This document shows, one piece after another, positions 16,470-24,763 of a stretch of 64,000 nucleotides of DNA. The notes below the pieces were generated by a model, which was not told where the DNA came from, ran no database searches, and worked only from the letters and a program-made list of their open reading frames with translations. The stretch lies in NCBI RefSeq assembly GCF_042683045.1, contig NZ_JBHUIT010000034.1:219800-283799 (forward strand). The letters are read 5' to 3'. Source of the stretch: Luteolibacter algae. GTDB lineage: Bacteria > Verrucomicrobiota > Verrucomicrobiia > Verrucomicrobiales > Akkermansiaceae. Position 1 is the stretch's first letter, and every line of letters starts with the position of its first letter. The translations under genes were made by a program, and so were the position numbers.

Positions 16470-17825
16470 ATGTCAAAACTTCCACGCTGGTTACTTCCTC
16501 TATCCTTCTTCCTTCTCGGAGTTGTTGCGGCGGCAATTCTTGTCCCCTTGGAGCAGGCATCGGTGAAGGAGCAGCTAACAGGCTTTCCGGACTCCCATAT
16601 TTTCACCAACGCATTGCGCCCCTACATTCTGCTATTCTTGTGCTTCATGCCAGCGATAGCGGCCTTCGCCTATAGCATAGGATCCACGTTCGACCGTTAT
16701 CTCTCGCGGCAATTCCTCGCCATCTTCGGCATCTGTCTCGGAGCTCTCTTTTCAATCTGGATGCTCCTGGATCTGAATGACAATCTGAGCGATTTTTCTG
16801 GCAGCAAGAATATGGCGGCATCCGTATTCTATTTCTATCTCTATCGCTCTCCTGCCATCCTGTTGGTGCTTTTGCCTTATACCCTTTTGCTAGCCTTGAT
16901 TTATTGTCTGGGAAAATTTTCAAAGACCAACGAAATCATCGCCATGATTCAGAGCGGCACAGGCATCGTCCGTGTCTCTGCTTCGTTGGTTTTCGCCGGG
17001 CTTTGGTGCAGTGTGCTGCTTCTTGGTCTGAATTACCACTGGGCTCCCCATGCGGAAGGGAAGCGGGACGAAATCATCGCGGAAGCCAAGGGTCTACCCA
17101 TTGTACAGGCGATGAATGTGCTGTATCGGGATCCGGATTCCCACCGGCTGTGGATGGTGGGAGCCTTTCCGGCGAATTACCAAAAAGGAGAAGCTCTCCG
17201 GAATGTTGAAATCACCACTTTGAATCCGGACAAAACCCTTAGAAGCCGGATGACATCTTCTTCCGCAAGTTACAACCGGGAGACGCGCCAATGGACATTC
17301 GCCGCGCCTTTGATCGGAAGGTTCATCGAAGGAGAATCCCCGGTTTATGAGCAGATGACAGAGCCTTTGATCCGGAAAACGTGGAAAGAGACACCTTCAC
17401 AGATTATCAAGCCGGGGCTCAGTGTGGAGTATCTCGGGATTCCGGAACTCAGCACTTGGCTGGTATCGCCCCTCGCAAAGCAGGCGACATCGAACCGTCC
17501 TGCCTATCTGACGCAATGGCATTATCGATGGGCCTTGCCGATCACCTGTCTGGTGACCGTCCTGCTCGCCGCGCCTCTCTCCATCCACTTTGCGCGGCGG
17601 GGTGCCGGCAGTGGAATTTTCCTGGCTGTGGTGCTTTCCATGCTAATGCTATTTGTTTCCAGCATTACCTTGGCACTGGGCGAATCGGCGATTCTGGAGC
17701 CCATGATCGCAGCTTGGTTACCCAACATCGTGTTCACGCTGTTGGGGCTTTACCTCTATCATCGTCGTATCACGGGACGACCCATTTACCAATCGGTCAA
17801 AAAGCTACTCACAGTTAACAACTGA
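16470..17825 (+). CDS. LptF/LptG-family (YjgP/YjgQ) lipopolysaccharide export permease
   Basis: 451 residues with about six transmembrane segments. One or two precede TFDRYLSRQFLAIFG, the typical LptF/G coupling region, with further helices near residues 85, 130 and 165. A large periplasmic beta-jellyroll domain (about 190-335) follows, then three C-terminal helices. LptF and LptG with LptB drive lipopolysaccharide from the inner membrane to the Lpt bridge. This member has an extra N-terminal hydrophobic segment (LPLSFFLLGVVAAAILVPL) before the usual start. Only one permease gene is here; the partner must be elsewhere. It is flanked by a TPR protein and by an uncharacterised soluble protein 8 bases downstream. 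Confidence 0.85.
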   Translation: MSKLPRWLLPLSFFLLGVVAAAILVPLEQASVKEQLTGFPDSHIFTNALRPYILLFLCFMPAIAAFAYSIGSTFDRYLSRQFLAIFGICLGALFSIWMLLDLNDNLSDFSGSKNMAASVFYFYLYRSPAILLVLLPYTLLLALIYCLGKFSKTNEIIAMIQSGTGIVRVSASLVFAGLWCSVLLLGLNYHWAPHAEGKRDEIIAEAKGLPIVQAMNVLYRDPDSHRLWMVGAFPANYQKGEALRNVEITTLNPDKTLRSRMTSSSASYNRETRQWTFAAPLIGRFIEGESPVYEQMTEPLIRKTWKETPSQIIKPGLSVEYLGIPELSTWLVSPLAKQATSNRPAYLTQWHYRWALPITCLVTVLLAAPLSIHFARRGAGSGIFLAVVLSMLMLFVSSITLALGESAILEPMIAAWLPNIVFTLLGLYLYHRRITGRPIYQSVKKLLTVNN

Positions 17826-17833
17826 TCAATACA

Positions 17834-18394
17834 ATGGCTTTTCCCGAATCCTGGCATGTCCGTAGCAGGAGCCGCGAGTGCTCTGTCACCGAAGTTCGTT
17901 TCAAAGAAGGCGACATCATCATCACCGCACTTTTTCCGGATCCTGAATCCAGTGGATATCTGCGGAAGGATTTCTCCGAGAAGGCCTGGAAAGAATTACC
18001 GGAGGATGACAAGAACGCATTTTCATATTGGAAAACCAAGTTCACGCCCGTTGCCGCTGTGGAGAACGTCCAAACCGTCACCAAGCAATCGGCGGAAGAT
18101 CTACTCCGCACCATGGTGGAGGAAGATCAGGAACATACCGAGAATACCCGCTATATTCTGGCGGTGATGTTGGAGCGGCAAAAACTCCTCCGGGAAACGG
18201 ATACCCAATCAACTGCTGGAGGAATTCTCCGGATTTATGAACACCGGAAGACGGGCGAAGTCTATATCGTCAAAGATCCAAACATTCCCCTCGATGAAGT
18301 GGAGAAAATCCAGGAAGAAGTCATTCAACTTCTATCGCCACCCGCGCCAGAGATAAATTCTGGGGAGATGAATCCGAATACACAGGTGGGATAA
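17834..18394 (+). CDS. Conserved soluble protein linked to the Lpt permease
   Basis: 186 residues, no signal peptide or membrane segment. The N-terminal part (WHVRSRSRECSVTEVRFKEG then ITALFPDPESSGYLRKDF) reads like a small beta domain. The middle and C-terminal parts are charged helices, the latter with KIQEEVIQLL. It resembles from memory a conserved verrucomicrobial/planctomycete hypothetical family found next to transport genes, in which paired Cys residues are common; only one Cys remains here. It begins 8 bases after the permease stop, so the two are cotranscribed. No function can be assigned. Confidence 0.7.
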   Translation: MAFPESWHVRSRSRECSVTEVRFKEGDIIITALFPDPESSGYLRKDFSEKAWKELPEDDKNAFSYWKTKFTPVAAVENVQTVTKQSAEDLLRTMVEEDQEHTENTRYILAVMLERQKLLRETDTQSTAGGILRIYEHRKTGEVYIVKDPNIPLDEVEKIQEEVIQLLSPPAPEINSGEMNPNTQVG

Positions 18395-18427
18395 AGAAGA
18401 GCGCGGAAAAGCGACTCGGGAAATTTC

Positions 18428-18847
18428 CTAATCCCCCAATGCGGCACGCGCTGCCGAGACAATAGCCTGCGCCTCGTCTTGCGTGTATTTGCGTTTTTCG
18501 TCACACGCCCATACCACTCCCGGCCAAGCCGGATCCGACAGATTTCTGGCCACCACGTGAATATGCATTTGCCTCACGATATTTCCGATGCATGCGACAT
18601 TGAGCTTTTCCGGTTTAAAATACTCCTGAACAAAGATGGATATCCTACGCAGGAGTGAAGTCACCTCACTATAGGTTTTTTCGTCCAACTGATGGAGATC
18701 CTCAATACCTTCCGGCACCTCGGGCACGATGATGAACCATGGGAAATTGGCTTCGTTCTTCAGCAAAATCCGGCATCCGGACACCCGGGAGATTTCGTAT
18801 CCACCGCTCTCAAGACGGTCATTCAGTGTGAAGTTCGTAGTGATCAT
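18428..18847 (-). CDS. HIT-domain protein (diadenosine polyphosphate hydrolase-like)
   Basis: 139 residues of the histidine-triad fold. The C-terminal active-site loop reads QMHIHVVAR, so the first His of the HxHxHxx triad is Gln while the second and third (nucleophile region) are kept. This is common in the bacterial subfamily ending in DPAWPGVVW, which is also present here. HIT proteins hydrolyse or transfer nucleotidyl groups from AMP-linked substrates. The ATG overlaps the stop of the pqiC gene (ATGA), so it is the last gene of the FAH-pqiAABC operon. A functional link with lipid transport is not known. Confidence 0.88.
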   Translation of the reverse strand: MITTNFTLNDRLESGGYEISRVSGCRILLKNEANFPWFIIVPEVPEGIEDLHQLDEKTYSEVTSLLRRISIFVQEYFKPEKLNVACIGNIVRQMHIHVVARNLSDPAWPGVVWACDEKRKYTQDEAQAIVSAARAALGD

Positions 18848-19404
18848 TTTATCCGATTGGAGATTTCCGCTGAGAGACGACTAAGAAGACGCGACTGAGC
18901 AGAGACGAAAGATTCATATTCCTCTTCCTGGATAGCTTCTTTATCAATAAAAGTGGCTGAAGCGACGAGCTTGCGGCTTGGCAGTGCGTAAATGCGCCAG
19001 CTGGCATCGATATGGGCGTAGCCGTCATTTCCCGCAACAAACTCCCGGATATCCACGGCAATCTGATAGTCGATTTCGCCATCACTCTGCCAGGGATAAG
19101 TGCGGATGTTTCCGGTTTTCAAGCGACGTCCAAGATTGATCGAAAGGACCCGGGCAATGGAATCGTCAAGATCCCCCGCCCAAAGGTGATTTTCCGCTAG
19201 CTCCAATTTATTGGGGCTGGTCTGGATCACAAGGTTTTCGCGGTCCACATATTCCGCGAGAATCACTGGGCCCACACCGACACCGATACCACCGCCCGAT
19301 GGACTGGGACCGTCTGCGCTCAAAGTATAAAACGTCGGGTAGGTCCTCAACCCACAGCTAAGCAGGAGAAATGACAGGCAAAATAGAGCTATAGATTTGA
19401 ACAT
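18844..19404 (-). CDS. pqiC: PqiC/ABC-type transport auxiliary lipoprotein
   Basis: 186 residues with a signal peptide and lipobox LLSC (Cys17). The body matches the PqiC (formerly YmbA, DUF330) pattern: FYTLSAD near the N-terminus, VGVGPVILAEYVDRENLVI, LAENHLWAGDLDDSIARVL, and a closing helix. PqiC is an outer-membrane lipoprotein ring that docks the PqiB needle, bridging inner and outer membranes for lipid traffic. It starts 15 bases after pqiB and is followed with a 4-base overlap by the HIT gene. Confidence 0.9.
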   Translation of the reverse strand: MFKSIALFCLSFLLLSCGLRTYPTFYTLSADGPSPSGGGIGVGVGPVILAEYVDRENLVIQTSPNKLELAENHLWAGDLDDSIARVLSINLGRRLKTGNIRTYPWQSDGEIDYQIAVDIREFVAGNDGYAHIDASWRIYALPSRKLVASATFIDKEAIQEEEYESFVSAQSRLLSRLSAEISNRIK

Positions 19405-19419
19405 GACAAAAGTGTGAAT

Positions 19420-21087
19420 TCAGCGGCGCGGACCCGCGGCCTTGGGCTTGGAGTCCCTTGACGTATCTTTGCCGAAAAGTAGTGAATTGGGCTTTTCCTT
19501 GATGGTGTCCGAAAGCGATTCCATTGCCCGCATGGCTGCGCGGAATTCGTCCATCGTGCGCAATAGATCGCCTTGCATGCTTCCCTCCGGTCCCATGCTT
19601 CTCACGGATTTGTCGAGTTCGGTCAGGCTTCTCCGGAGATCCTCGGGGAGTTTTTGAAATTCCGGATTATCCATGGTCGCCCGGGCGGAAGCTGCAGCCT
19701 TCTCGATTTCCTTGATGGCCAGCTTCGCCTCTGAGACCGTTTTGCTGGTCTCTTCAGCCGCATTGGCGATCTCGGAAATCGCTTTATCCAGCGGAAGAGC
19801 TTCGATTTTGTCCAAAATTGATGCCAGCTTGACTTCCAGTTGGGCGAAACCCGAAGGCAACGTGGGCACCACAGGATAATCACCCTTGTAGCCAAGATCC
19901 GCAGGCGGATCATCCGGGTAATAGTCGAAATCGACATACATCGCGCCAGTGAGAAGACTGCCGGTTTTGAGCGTGGCGCGAAGCCCTTTGCTCACTGCAT
20001 CCCCCAGCCTGAGTATTTCCTCCTCGGCGCTGTCATTGACGCCTGCTGCTCGCAGTAGCTTAGGATCGACCTCCACTAGAACAGGAACCTTTTGGTTTTC
20101 CTTGTCCGGAACATAGTCAAAGGAAATATTGGTCACCCGTCCTATCACGATGCCGCGGTATTCCACTGGCGCAGATTTTGCGAGGCCACGGACAGTTTGA
20201 TCGAATAGCAGGAGCAGCTGCAGCGTCGGCTCAAACGTCGAAGTGGCTGCGGATTCGATATCCTCATGCAGCTCGTAGACTCCGCCATCTTTGGCAAGGC
20301 TTCCCGGTCTCAATCCCTCGGGAACCGCAAACGACACACCGCCGGAAACCATTGCTTGAAACGAAGGCGTGCGGATCTTGAAGCCGTCCACGCCGGCATC
20401 GATATTGATCCCGCTGGTGTTCCAGAACTTGGTGTTTTCTCTTACCAGATTCTGATATTGCTCACGGATGAATGCCTCGTAGACAACCCGGCGCCCATTT
20501 GGATCCAGCTTACGGCTTTCTACCCGGCCAACCTCATAACCGCGATAGTATATCGGAGAACCAGTGCTTAGCGATCCCGCCTCGTCAGATACCAAGGTCA
20601 AACGAAGCCCGGGCACGCTTCGGCTGGTGGCGGGAGGAGTCTCGCGGCCCCGCCAATAGCGTGGACCCATTGGGCCGGTGCCAGGCTCCAGCTCAATATA
20701 TACGCCCGTTAGCAGAGTGCCTAATCCTGAGACATCGGATGCGCTCACACGGGGCCTGACGACCCAGAAACGGGTGCCTTTTCTCAGAAGCGTTTCGTTC
20801 CCCTTATCCAGGATACAATAGACCAAGACCGACTGAAGATCATCGGACAGCTCCACACGGGAAACCTTTCCCACACTCACCGAGCGGCATCTTAGTTCTG
20901 TTTTCCCGGCGACGATTCCGTCTGCGGTTTCGAAGCGGATTCTGACTTCAGGCCCTTTTGAGCTAACGTTTTTATAAAGCATCCAACCACCGATCAAAAC
21001 GGCTAGAATGGGTATGGTCCAAACGACGTTCCACCGCTGGGCAGATCGGATTTCCGGCTTTGCTACTGTTGGTTCTTTATCACTCAC
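19420..21087 (-). CDS. pqiB: PqiB-like protein with three MCE domains
   Basis: About 555 residues from the GTG at 21087 (SDKEPTVAKPEIRSAQRWN). One transmembrane helix (about 24-42, WTIPILAVLIGGWMLY) is followed by MCE domains at about 48-140, 165-225 and 290-385, each with the typical GLGTLLTGVYIELEPG or YYRGYEVGRV type loops. A long C-terminal amphipathic coiled coil (about 430-530, SKTVSEAKLAIKEIEKAAAS) forms the needle in PqiB. The GTG start overlaps the pqiA stop by 8 bases and fits the operon; the ATG at 21159 would lengthen the overlap to 80 bases. It moves phospholipids between the membranes with PqiA and PqiC. Confidence 0.92.
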   Translation of the reverse strand: MSDKEPTVAKPEIRSAQRWNVVWTIPILAVLIGGWMLYKNVSSKGPEVRIRFETADGIVAGKTELRCRSVSVGKVSRVELSDDLQSVLVYCILDKGNETLLRKGTRFWVVRPRVSASDVSGLGTLLTGVYIELEPGTGPMGPRYWRGRETPPATSRSVPGLRLTLVSDEAGSLSTGSPIYYRGYEVGRVESRKLDPNGRRVVYEAFIREQYQNLVRENTKFWNTSGINIDAGVDGFKIRTPSFQAMVSGGVSFAVPEGLRPGSLAKDGGVYELHEDIESAATSTFEPTLQLLLLFDQTVRGLAKSAPVEYRGIVIGRVTNISFDYVPDKENQKVPVLVEVDPKLLRAAGVNDSAEEEILRLGDAVSKGLRATLKTGSLLTGAMYVDFDYYPDDPPADLGYKGDYPVVPTLPSGFAQLEVKLASILDKIEALPLDKAISEIANAAEETSKTVSEAKLAIKEIEKAAASARATMDNPEFQKLPEDLRRSLTELDKSVRSMGPEGSMQGDLLRTMDEFRAAMRAMESLSDTIKEKPNSLLFGKDTSRDSKPKAAGPRR

Positions 21088-21742
21088 TATCGGAAGATGG
21101 TTGCGGAGAGGTTTCAGCACCTTCGCGCTCAAGTTGATCCCAAAGAAGCTTGGGATCAAAGCTCATTGCTGCGAACATGGTAAGAATAACAACGCCGGCA
21201 AATGCCACAGCTCCAGGGCCCGGAGTCACTCGCATATAATTGCCAAGCTGAACCATTGTCACCAGAATAGCTACTACGAAAATATCCACCATAGACCACC
21301 TGCCGAGCAGTTCCGTGATCCAGTAAACCTTCCCGAGCTGCCTGGCAGAATGTGGCACCAACCCTTTGGCCGCGGCACAAAGCCAGAGCAAGGCGAAAAT
21401 TTTCATCAAGGGAATAAGAATGGATGCGGTGAAGATAACGATAGCGATGGGATAGGAACCGGCGTTCCAGAACTGGATCAAACCCTCAACAATGGTCGTC
21501 TGGGTTAGAACTCCTAACTCACGAATATTCATGATCGGCAGGAGATTCGCCGGAATATACATGGCCGCAGCGGCAACCACCAATGCCATCGTGCGGGTAA
21601 GGCTGTGGGGCTTGCGCAGATGCAAATGGGAGCCACATCTGGGACAATATACAAGAGCTACCGGTGAAACTTTCTCGCAGACATGACATTCAGCCAGGTC
21701 ACGACTCGCCCCCCGTGAAAGATTTTTACAATATTGGCTCAT
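21080..21742 (-). CDS. pqiA: PqiA-like membrane protein (second half)
   Basis: 220 residues from the ATG at 21742. A cytoplasmic zinc-ribbon with Cys 19, 22, 33 and 36 (CHVC...CPRC) is followed by four transmembrane helices containing NLLPIMNIRELG, SILIPLMKIFALLWL, RWSMVDIFVVAILV and PGPGAVAFAGVV, all PqiA hallmarks. In Escherichia coli PqiA is one protein with two such units; here they are separate genes. The start codon overlaps the stop of the upstream pqiA gene (ATGA). The protein is the inner-membrane partner that loads or accepts lipid for the PqiB channel. Confidence 0.9.
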   Translation of the reverse strand: MSQYCKNLSRGASRDLAECHVCEKVSPVALVYCPRCGSHLHLRKPHSLTRTMALVVAAAAMYIPANLLPIMNIRELGVLTQTTIVEGLIQFWNAGSYPIAIVIFTASILIPLMKIFALLWLCAAAKGLVPHSARQLGKVYWITELLGRWSMVDIFVVAILVTMVQLGNYMRVTPGPGAVAFAGVVILTMFAAMSFDPKLLWDQLEREGAETSPQPSSDSE

Positions 21743-22392
21743 TTGCTTCCCGCGACTTCCAGTCGGTCCCACAGTTCCCGTTTATCAATCGCAGCGACGG
21801 CTGCAGCCATGCAAAACATCAGCGCCGTAAATGCCCAAAAGCCTAGCCCGAAATGTAGCTCAGCCAGATGTCCTAATTTCAGAAGACTGACCAACACTCC
21901 GAGTAGAAACACTTCGATCATATTCCAGGGTTCGGTCCGGCTCATCCATGCGGTCACAAAAATTGCTCCGGGGGCCTTGCGACCGAACATCAGCGGACCA
22001 CAAACATAGACCAATCCCCCAGCAAGCACCAATGGTGCGACGATGGTGAACAGCGCCACGCCGATCCCGACAATAGGGGCACCTTCGTGAGCCAAAGTCC
22101 ATGCCGCACTGGGTAGGGTCAGCGCGGTCCGGATACTCGCCGCATCCATATAGATGAACGGTGCAGTGTGCACGAAAACCATCAAGAGCAAAGCTGTTAA
22201 CGAGAAAGCGGTTACCCTCACCAGAGATGCGGGACGATTTTGAAACAGGGTGGCCCCGCAACAAGTGCAGCGGGCACTTGTGCCTTCTGGAATCGGCTCA
22301 GCCACGTGAATCGTATCGCAGAAATGACAGATCGCGTAATGCGGGCCGCCCTTCGGCTTGGGCCAAGATAGGATGGAAAGGCGTGTTCTCAA
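21739..22392 (-). CDS. pqiA: PqiA-like membrane protein (first half)
   Basis: 217 residues. A zinc-ribbon (CHFC at 22-25, CTCC at 42-45) precedes four transmembrane helices, with TAPFIYMDAASIRT, ALFTIVAPLVLAGGLVYV, PWNMIEVFLLGVLVSLLKL and GFWAFTALMFCMAAAVAAID. This is the N-terminal PqiA unit. The only plausible start is a TTG at 22392, 15 bases after the FAH gene, since an in-frame stop lies at 22408-22410 and no ATG occurs before the first helix. It is translationally coupled to the second pqiA gene. Together the two probably form a heterodimer equivalent to one E. coli PqiA. Confidence 0.88.
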   Translation of the reverse strand: MRTRLSILSWPKPKGGPHYAICHFCDTIHVAEPIPEGTSARCTCCGATLFQNRPASLVRVTAFSLTALLLMVFVHTAPFIYMDAASIRTALTLPSAAWTLAHEGAPIVGIGVALFTIVAPLVLAGGLVYVCGPLMFGRKAPGAIFVTAWMSRTEPWNMIEVFLLGVLVSLLKLGHLAELHFGLGFWAFTALMFCMAAAVAAIDKRELWDRLEVAGSK

Positions 22393-22407
22393 AGCGGTCG
22401 ATCGCCC

Positions 22408-23262
22408 TTATCTGGATGCTACGACCCTCTGTGTCAACTCTCCCAATTGTTCTATTCCACACTCCACATGGTCACCCGCCTGCAGATACTGGGGCGGATT
22501 CATTCCCCCGGCGACGCCGCTTGGCGTTCCGGTGATGATCACGTCACCAGGCAGGAGTGTCATAAACCGACTGATGTAGCTAACAACATCCCTTACGCCG
22601 AACATCATGTCCTTTGTCCAGCTATTCTGACGGATCTCATTATTCACCTTGGTCCAAAGACGAAGCTCCTGCGGATCAGCAATCTCCTCCCGGGTGACCA
22701 ATGCCGGCCCCATAGGAGCGAAGGTATCGGCACTTTTCCCTTTGGTCCACTGGCCGCCGTGCTCTTTTTGGAAGGCTCGTTCGGAATAATCACAGAAAAC
22801 CGAGTAGCCTGCGACGTGGGACATAGCCTCATCTTCGGCAACGTAGCTCGCCGTCTTCCCGATAATTACAGCCAGTTCCACTTCGTAATCCAGTTTCCGG
22901 GCACCGCGGGGAATGAGCACATCGTCATTAGGACCGCTCCAAGCTGAAGTTGCTTTCAGAAACAAGACCGGCTCCGTGGGAATTTCACCACCCATTTCAA
23001 GAGCATGTTCGAGGTAGTTTTGACCCACGCAAACGATCTTCGACGGCCGCGCGATTGGAGGACCCAAGCGCACCGCCGGATCAATCTCCACTCCATCCGG
23101 GCAACCTTCCTTCACCCATTCGGCCAGGCTGTCGAGCCCTCCCATCGCGAAGAAGCTCTCGTCATAATCCAGAAATTCCCCACTGGCATCTATTCTGCGC
23201 CCGTCTTCGAGAATGACTCCCGGTTCTTCCCTGCCTGCTTCTCCGAATCGTATGAGTTTCAT
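22408..23262 (-). CDS. Fumarylacetoacetate hydrolase-family protein
   Basis: 284 residues. The FAH core shows GQNYLEHALEMG, the metal-binding DYEVELAVIIG (two Glu), CDYSERAFQKEHGGQWTKGK and TGTPSGVAGGMNPPQYLQAG. Length and wording fit the two-domain ureidoglycolate lyase / 2,4-diketo-3-deoxy-L-fuconate hydrolase branch, which cleaves C-C or C-N bonds in small dicarboxylates or keto acids. The exact substrate is not readable. It is the first gene of the FAH-pqiA-pqiA-pqiB-pqiC-HIT run, with AGAGGAG 11 bases before its ATG. An enzyme of sugar or purine breakdown leading a lipid-transport operon is unexpected and may simply reflect shared transcription. Confidence 0.88.
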   Translation of the reverse strand: MKLIRFGEAGREEPGVILEDGRRIDASGEFLDYDESFFAMGGLDSLAEWVKEGCPDGVEIDPAVRLGPPIARPSKIVCVGQNYLEHALEMGGEIPTEPVLFLKATSAWSGPNDDVLIPRGARKLDYEVELAVIIGKTASYVAEDEAMSHVAGYSVFCDYSERAFQKEHGGQWTKGKSADTFAPMGPALVTREEIADPQELRLWTKVNNEIRQNSWTKDMMFGVRDVVSYISRFMTLLPGDVIITGTPSGVAGGMNPPQYLQAGDHVECGIEQLGELTQRVVASR

Positions 23263-23287
23263 ATTAAAATTAGCTCCTCTGACAGTA

Positions 23288-23312
23288 GGCTGGGTTCCCC
23301 ATCAATCCAGCC
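23288..23312 (-). terminator. Weak hairpin after the six-gene operon
   Basis: GGCTGG and CCAGCC make a 6-base-pair stem within the 112-base gap between the LamG-like gene and the FAH gene. No good T-tract follows. A second small dyad (GTGAAT/ATTCAC) spans the LamG gene's stop codon. The gap must also hold the FAH promoter. Confidence 0.2.
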
Positions 23313-23374
23313 AAATTACTTCCGGGATCTTTTAAAAAAAAGCCGTATTGCACTCCTTGTGAATTTTTCCGTAT

Positions 23375-24763
23375 TCACCAATCGTCCCGGAGGCGGATTT
23401 CTTCCAGTCCCCGATCGTAAATATTGAATTCGATCTGCTTGAACGAGTTTTTCAAAAACTGTGCATCGCCGAAATTCTGGCTGAATCCGATCAATTTCTC
23501 CCCTTCCACTCGATCCAGGCGGAAAACCATTCGCGATCCATCGGCGAGAGTGGCGCGAACATCTCCCTTGTAACGTTTGGGAGTTTCCATGTCAGCGGGC
23601 TTCATAAGAATATTCTTCAGCCGGGCCACAGGGAATTTAGCTTCCGCGAGAGGCGTTTTCACCAAGATCATCTCATCCTCGATCTCAAGAATCTCTCCAT
23701 CGATCGAGTCGCCATTGAGTAACTGCATGCGTCCCTCCGATTGACTTTCAGTCTGCGCCATCGATTCGTTATCCGTCTCTTCGAAGTCCAAGCCTCCCCG
23801 GAAGTTTAGATTGGGAAGGCGTTCTCCTCCATTGGGCACATCATCCGTATAACCGTCCCAGCCAGAAACCTTGATCTCTGATATGCGAAGCGGTGCGTTG
23901 TCCTGAGTGTTGATATGAAAACCTTTGCCAAACTTGCTGGAGTCGAGATCGTCATCCTGCCACATCTCGACAAACTCTCCGTCCACGAAGAGGAGGATTT
24001 TACCGCTCTTGATACTTGCCCGGATCTCGATTCTGGCTTTTTCATTTTGTCTAAGGTCCCCGGTATTGGAGGAATGACCCAGCCAGCTATTGTTTCCCGC
24101 TTTTTTCACGTGGACGGAGTTTCCCTGGAATACCATCTCATAACCAGATTTGGGAGTCTGGGAGGTGATATCGTCGGAGAATAAAACGATTCTTGGCCGG
24201 AATGCGCCGCGCCACGCCGCTTCAAAGGAAATTCTGCATTCAGCAGGGAAATCCACATTCTTGGCGATACCTCCCGCCCCGGTTGAGTGTAGGGCTCCCG
24301 ATTTATAGGACCAGCTGTCACTTTCCCCCGTGCGGGTCCATTCTTCCATGCTCGTCGGCCCACGGTAGAAAACTTCTGAAAGGCGAGAAATCTCAACCGA
24401 TTTGACAATCACCCTCCTGAAACTGAGCTCTCCGGCAAACCAAGTGGAAATTCGAATTTCATCATCGCTTAAGCCAACAAGTTGTCCCTTGACCGTATCG
24501 CCATTTGTAAGCCGCAAGGTAGCTTCGTGGGCAGCTTTTGAGGCATCCTTCGGCAATGAGGCTGGCATACTTAAATCCACCACCTGCTTGAGATCAAATT
24601 CCGCGGGCTCCTTCAAAACCTCCGATTTCCAGTTGAGCTGTTCCAGCGAGAGACCCAGAGCCGTTCCCGATAGCTGATCGCCATTGGAAAAGCGCACGAT
24701 GGATTCGTCTTCCTGAGCAAAACAGGAAGCCATCAATGATAATGAAAGTAGCAGCATCCTCAT
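23375..24763 (-). CDS. Secreted LamG-core protein with four NGD-type beta modules (paralogue 3)
   Basis: 462 residues. A signal peptide (about 1-17) precedes two roughly 45-residue beta modules opening with FSNGDQLSG and LTNGDTVKG. A LamG/concanavalin-like sandwich follows (about 135-310), including KILLFVDGEFVEMW and LRISEIKVSGWDG. Two more modules come after it (LLNGDSIDG near 348; TLADGSRMV near 407). The modules look like small SH3- or Sm-like barrels. No catalytic residues or Cys pairs are evident. It is last of the six-gene operon and overlaps the preceding paralogue by 4 bases (ATGA). The function is unknown; binding of a surface polymer or of sibling proteins is inferred. Confidence 0.8.
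   Translation of the reverse strand: MRMLLLSLSLMASCFAQEDESIVRFSNGDQLSGTALGLSLEQLNWKSEVLKEPAEFDLKQVVDLSMPASLPKDASKAAHEATLRLTNGDTVKGQLVGLSDDEIRISTWFAGELSFRRVIVKSVEISRLSEVFYRGPTSMEEWTRTGESDSWSYKSGALHSTGAGGIAKNVDFPAECRISFEAAWRGAFRPRIVLFSDDITSQTPKSGYEMVFQGNSVHVKKAGNNSWLGHSSNTGDLRQNEKARIEIRASIKSGKILLFVDGEFVEMWQDDDLDSSKFGKGFHINTQDNAPLRISEIKVSGWDGYTDDVPNGGERLPNLNFRGGLDFEETDNESMAQTESQSEGRMQLLNGDSIDGEILEIEDEMILVKTPLAEAKFPVARLKNILMKPADMETPKRYKGDVRATLADGSRMVFRLDRVEGEKLIGFSQNFGDAQFLKNSFKQIEFNIYDRGLEEIRLRDDW

Noticed and set aside
21080..22392. Frameshifted single pqiA gene
   Set aside because: Each half has its own zinc-ribbon, four helices and a clean ATGA junction, so two genes are more likely than a broken one.
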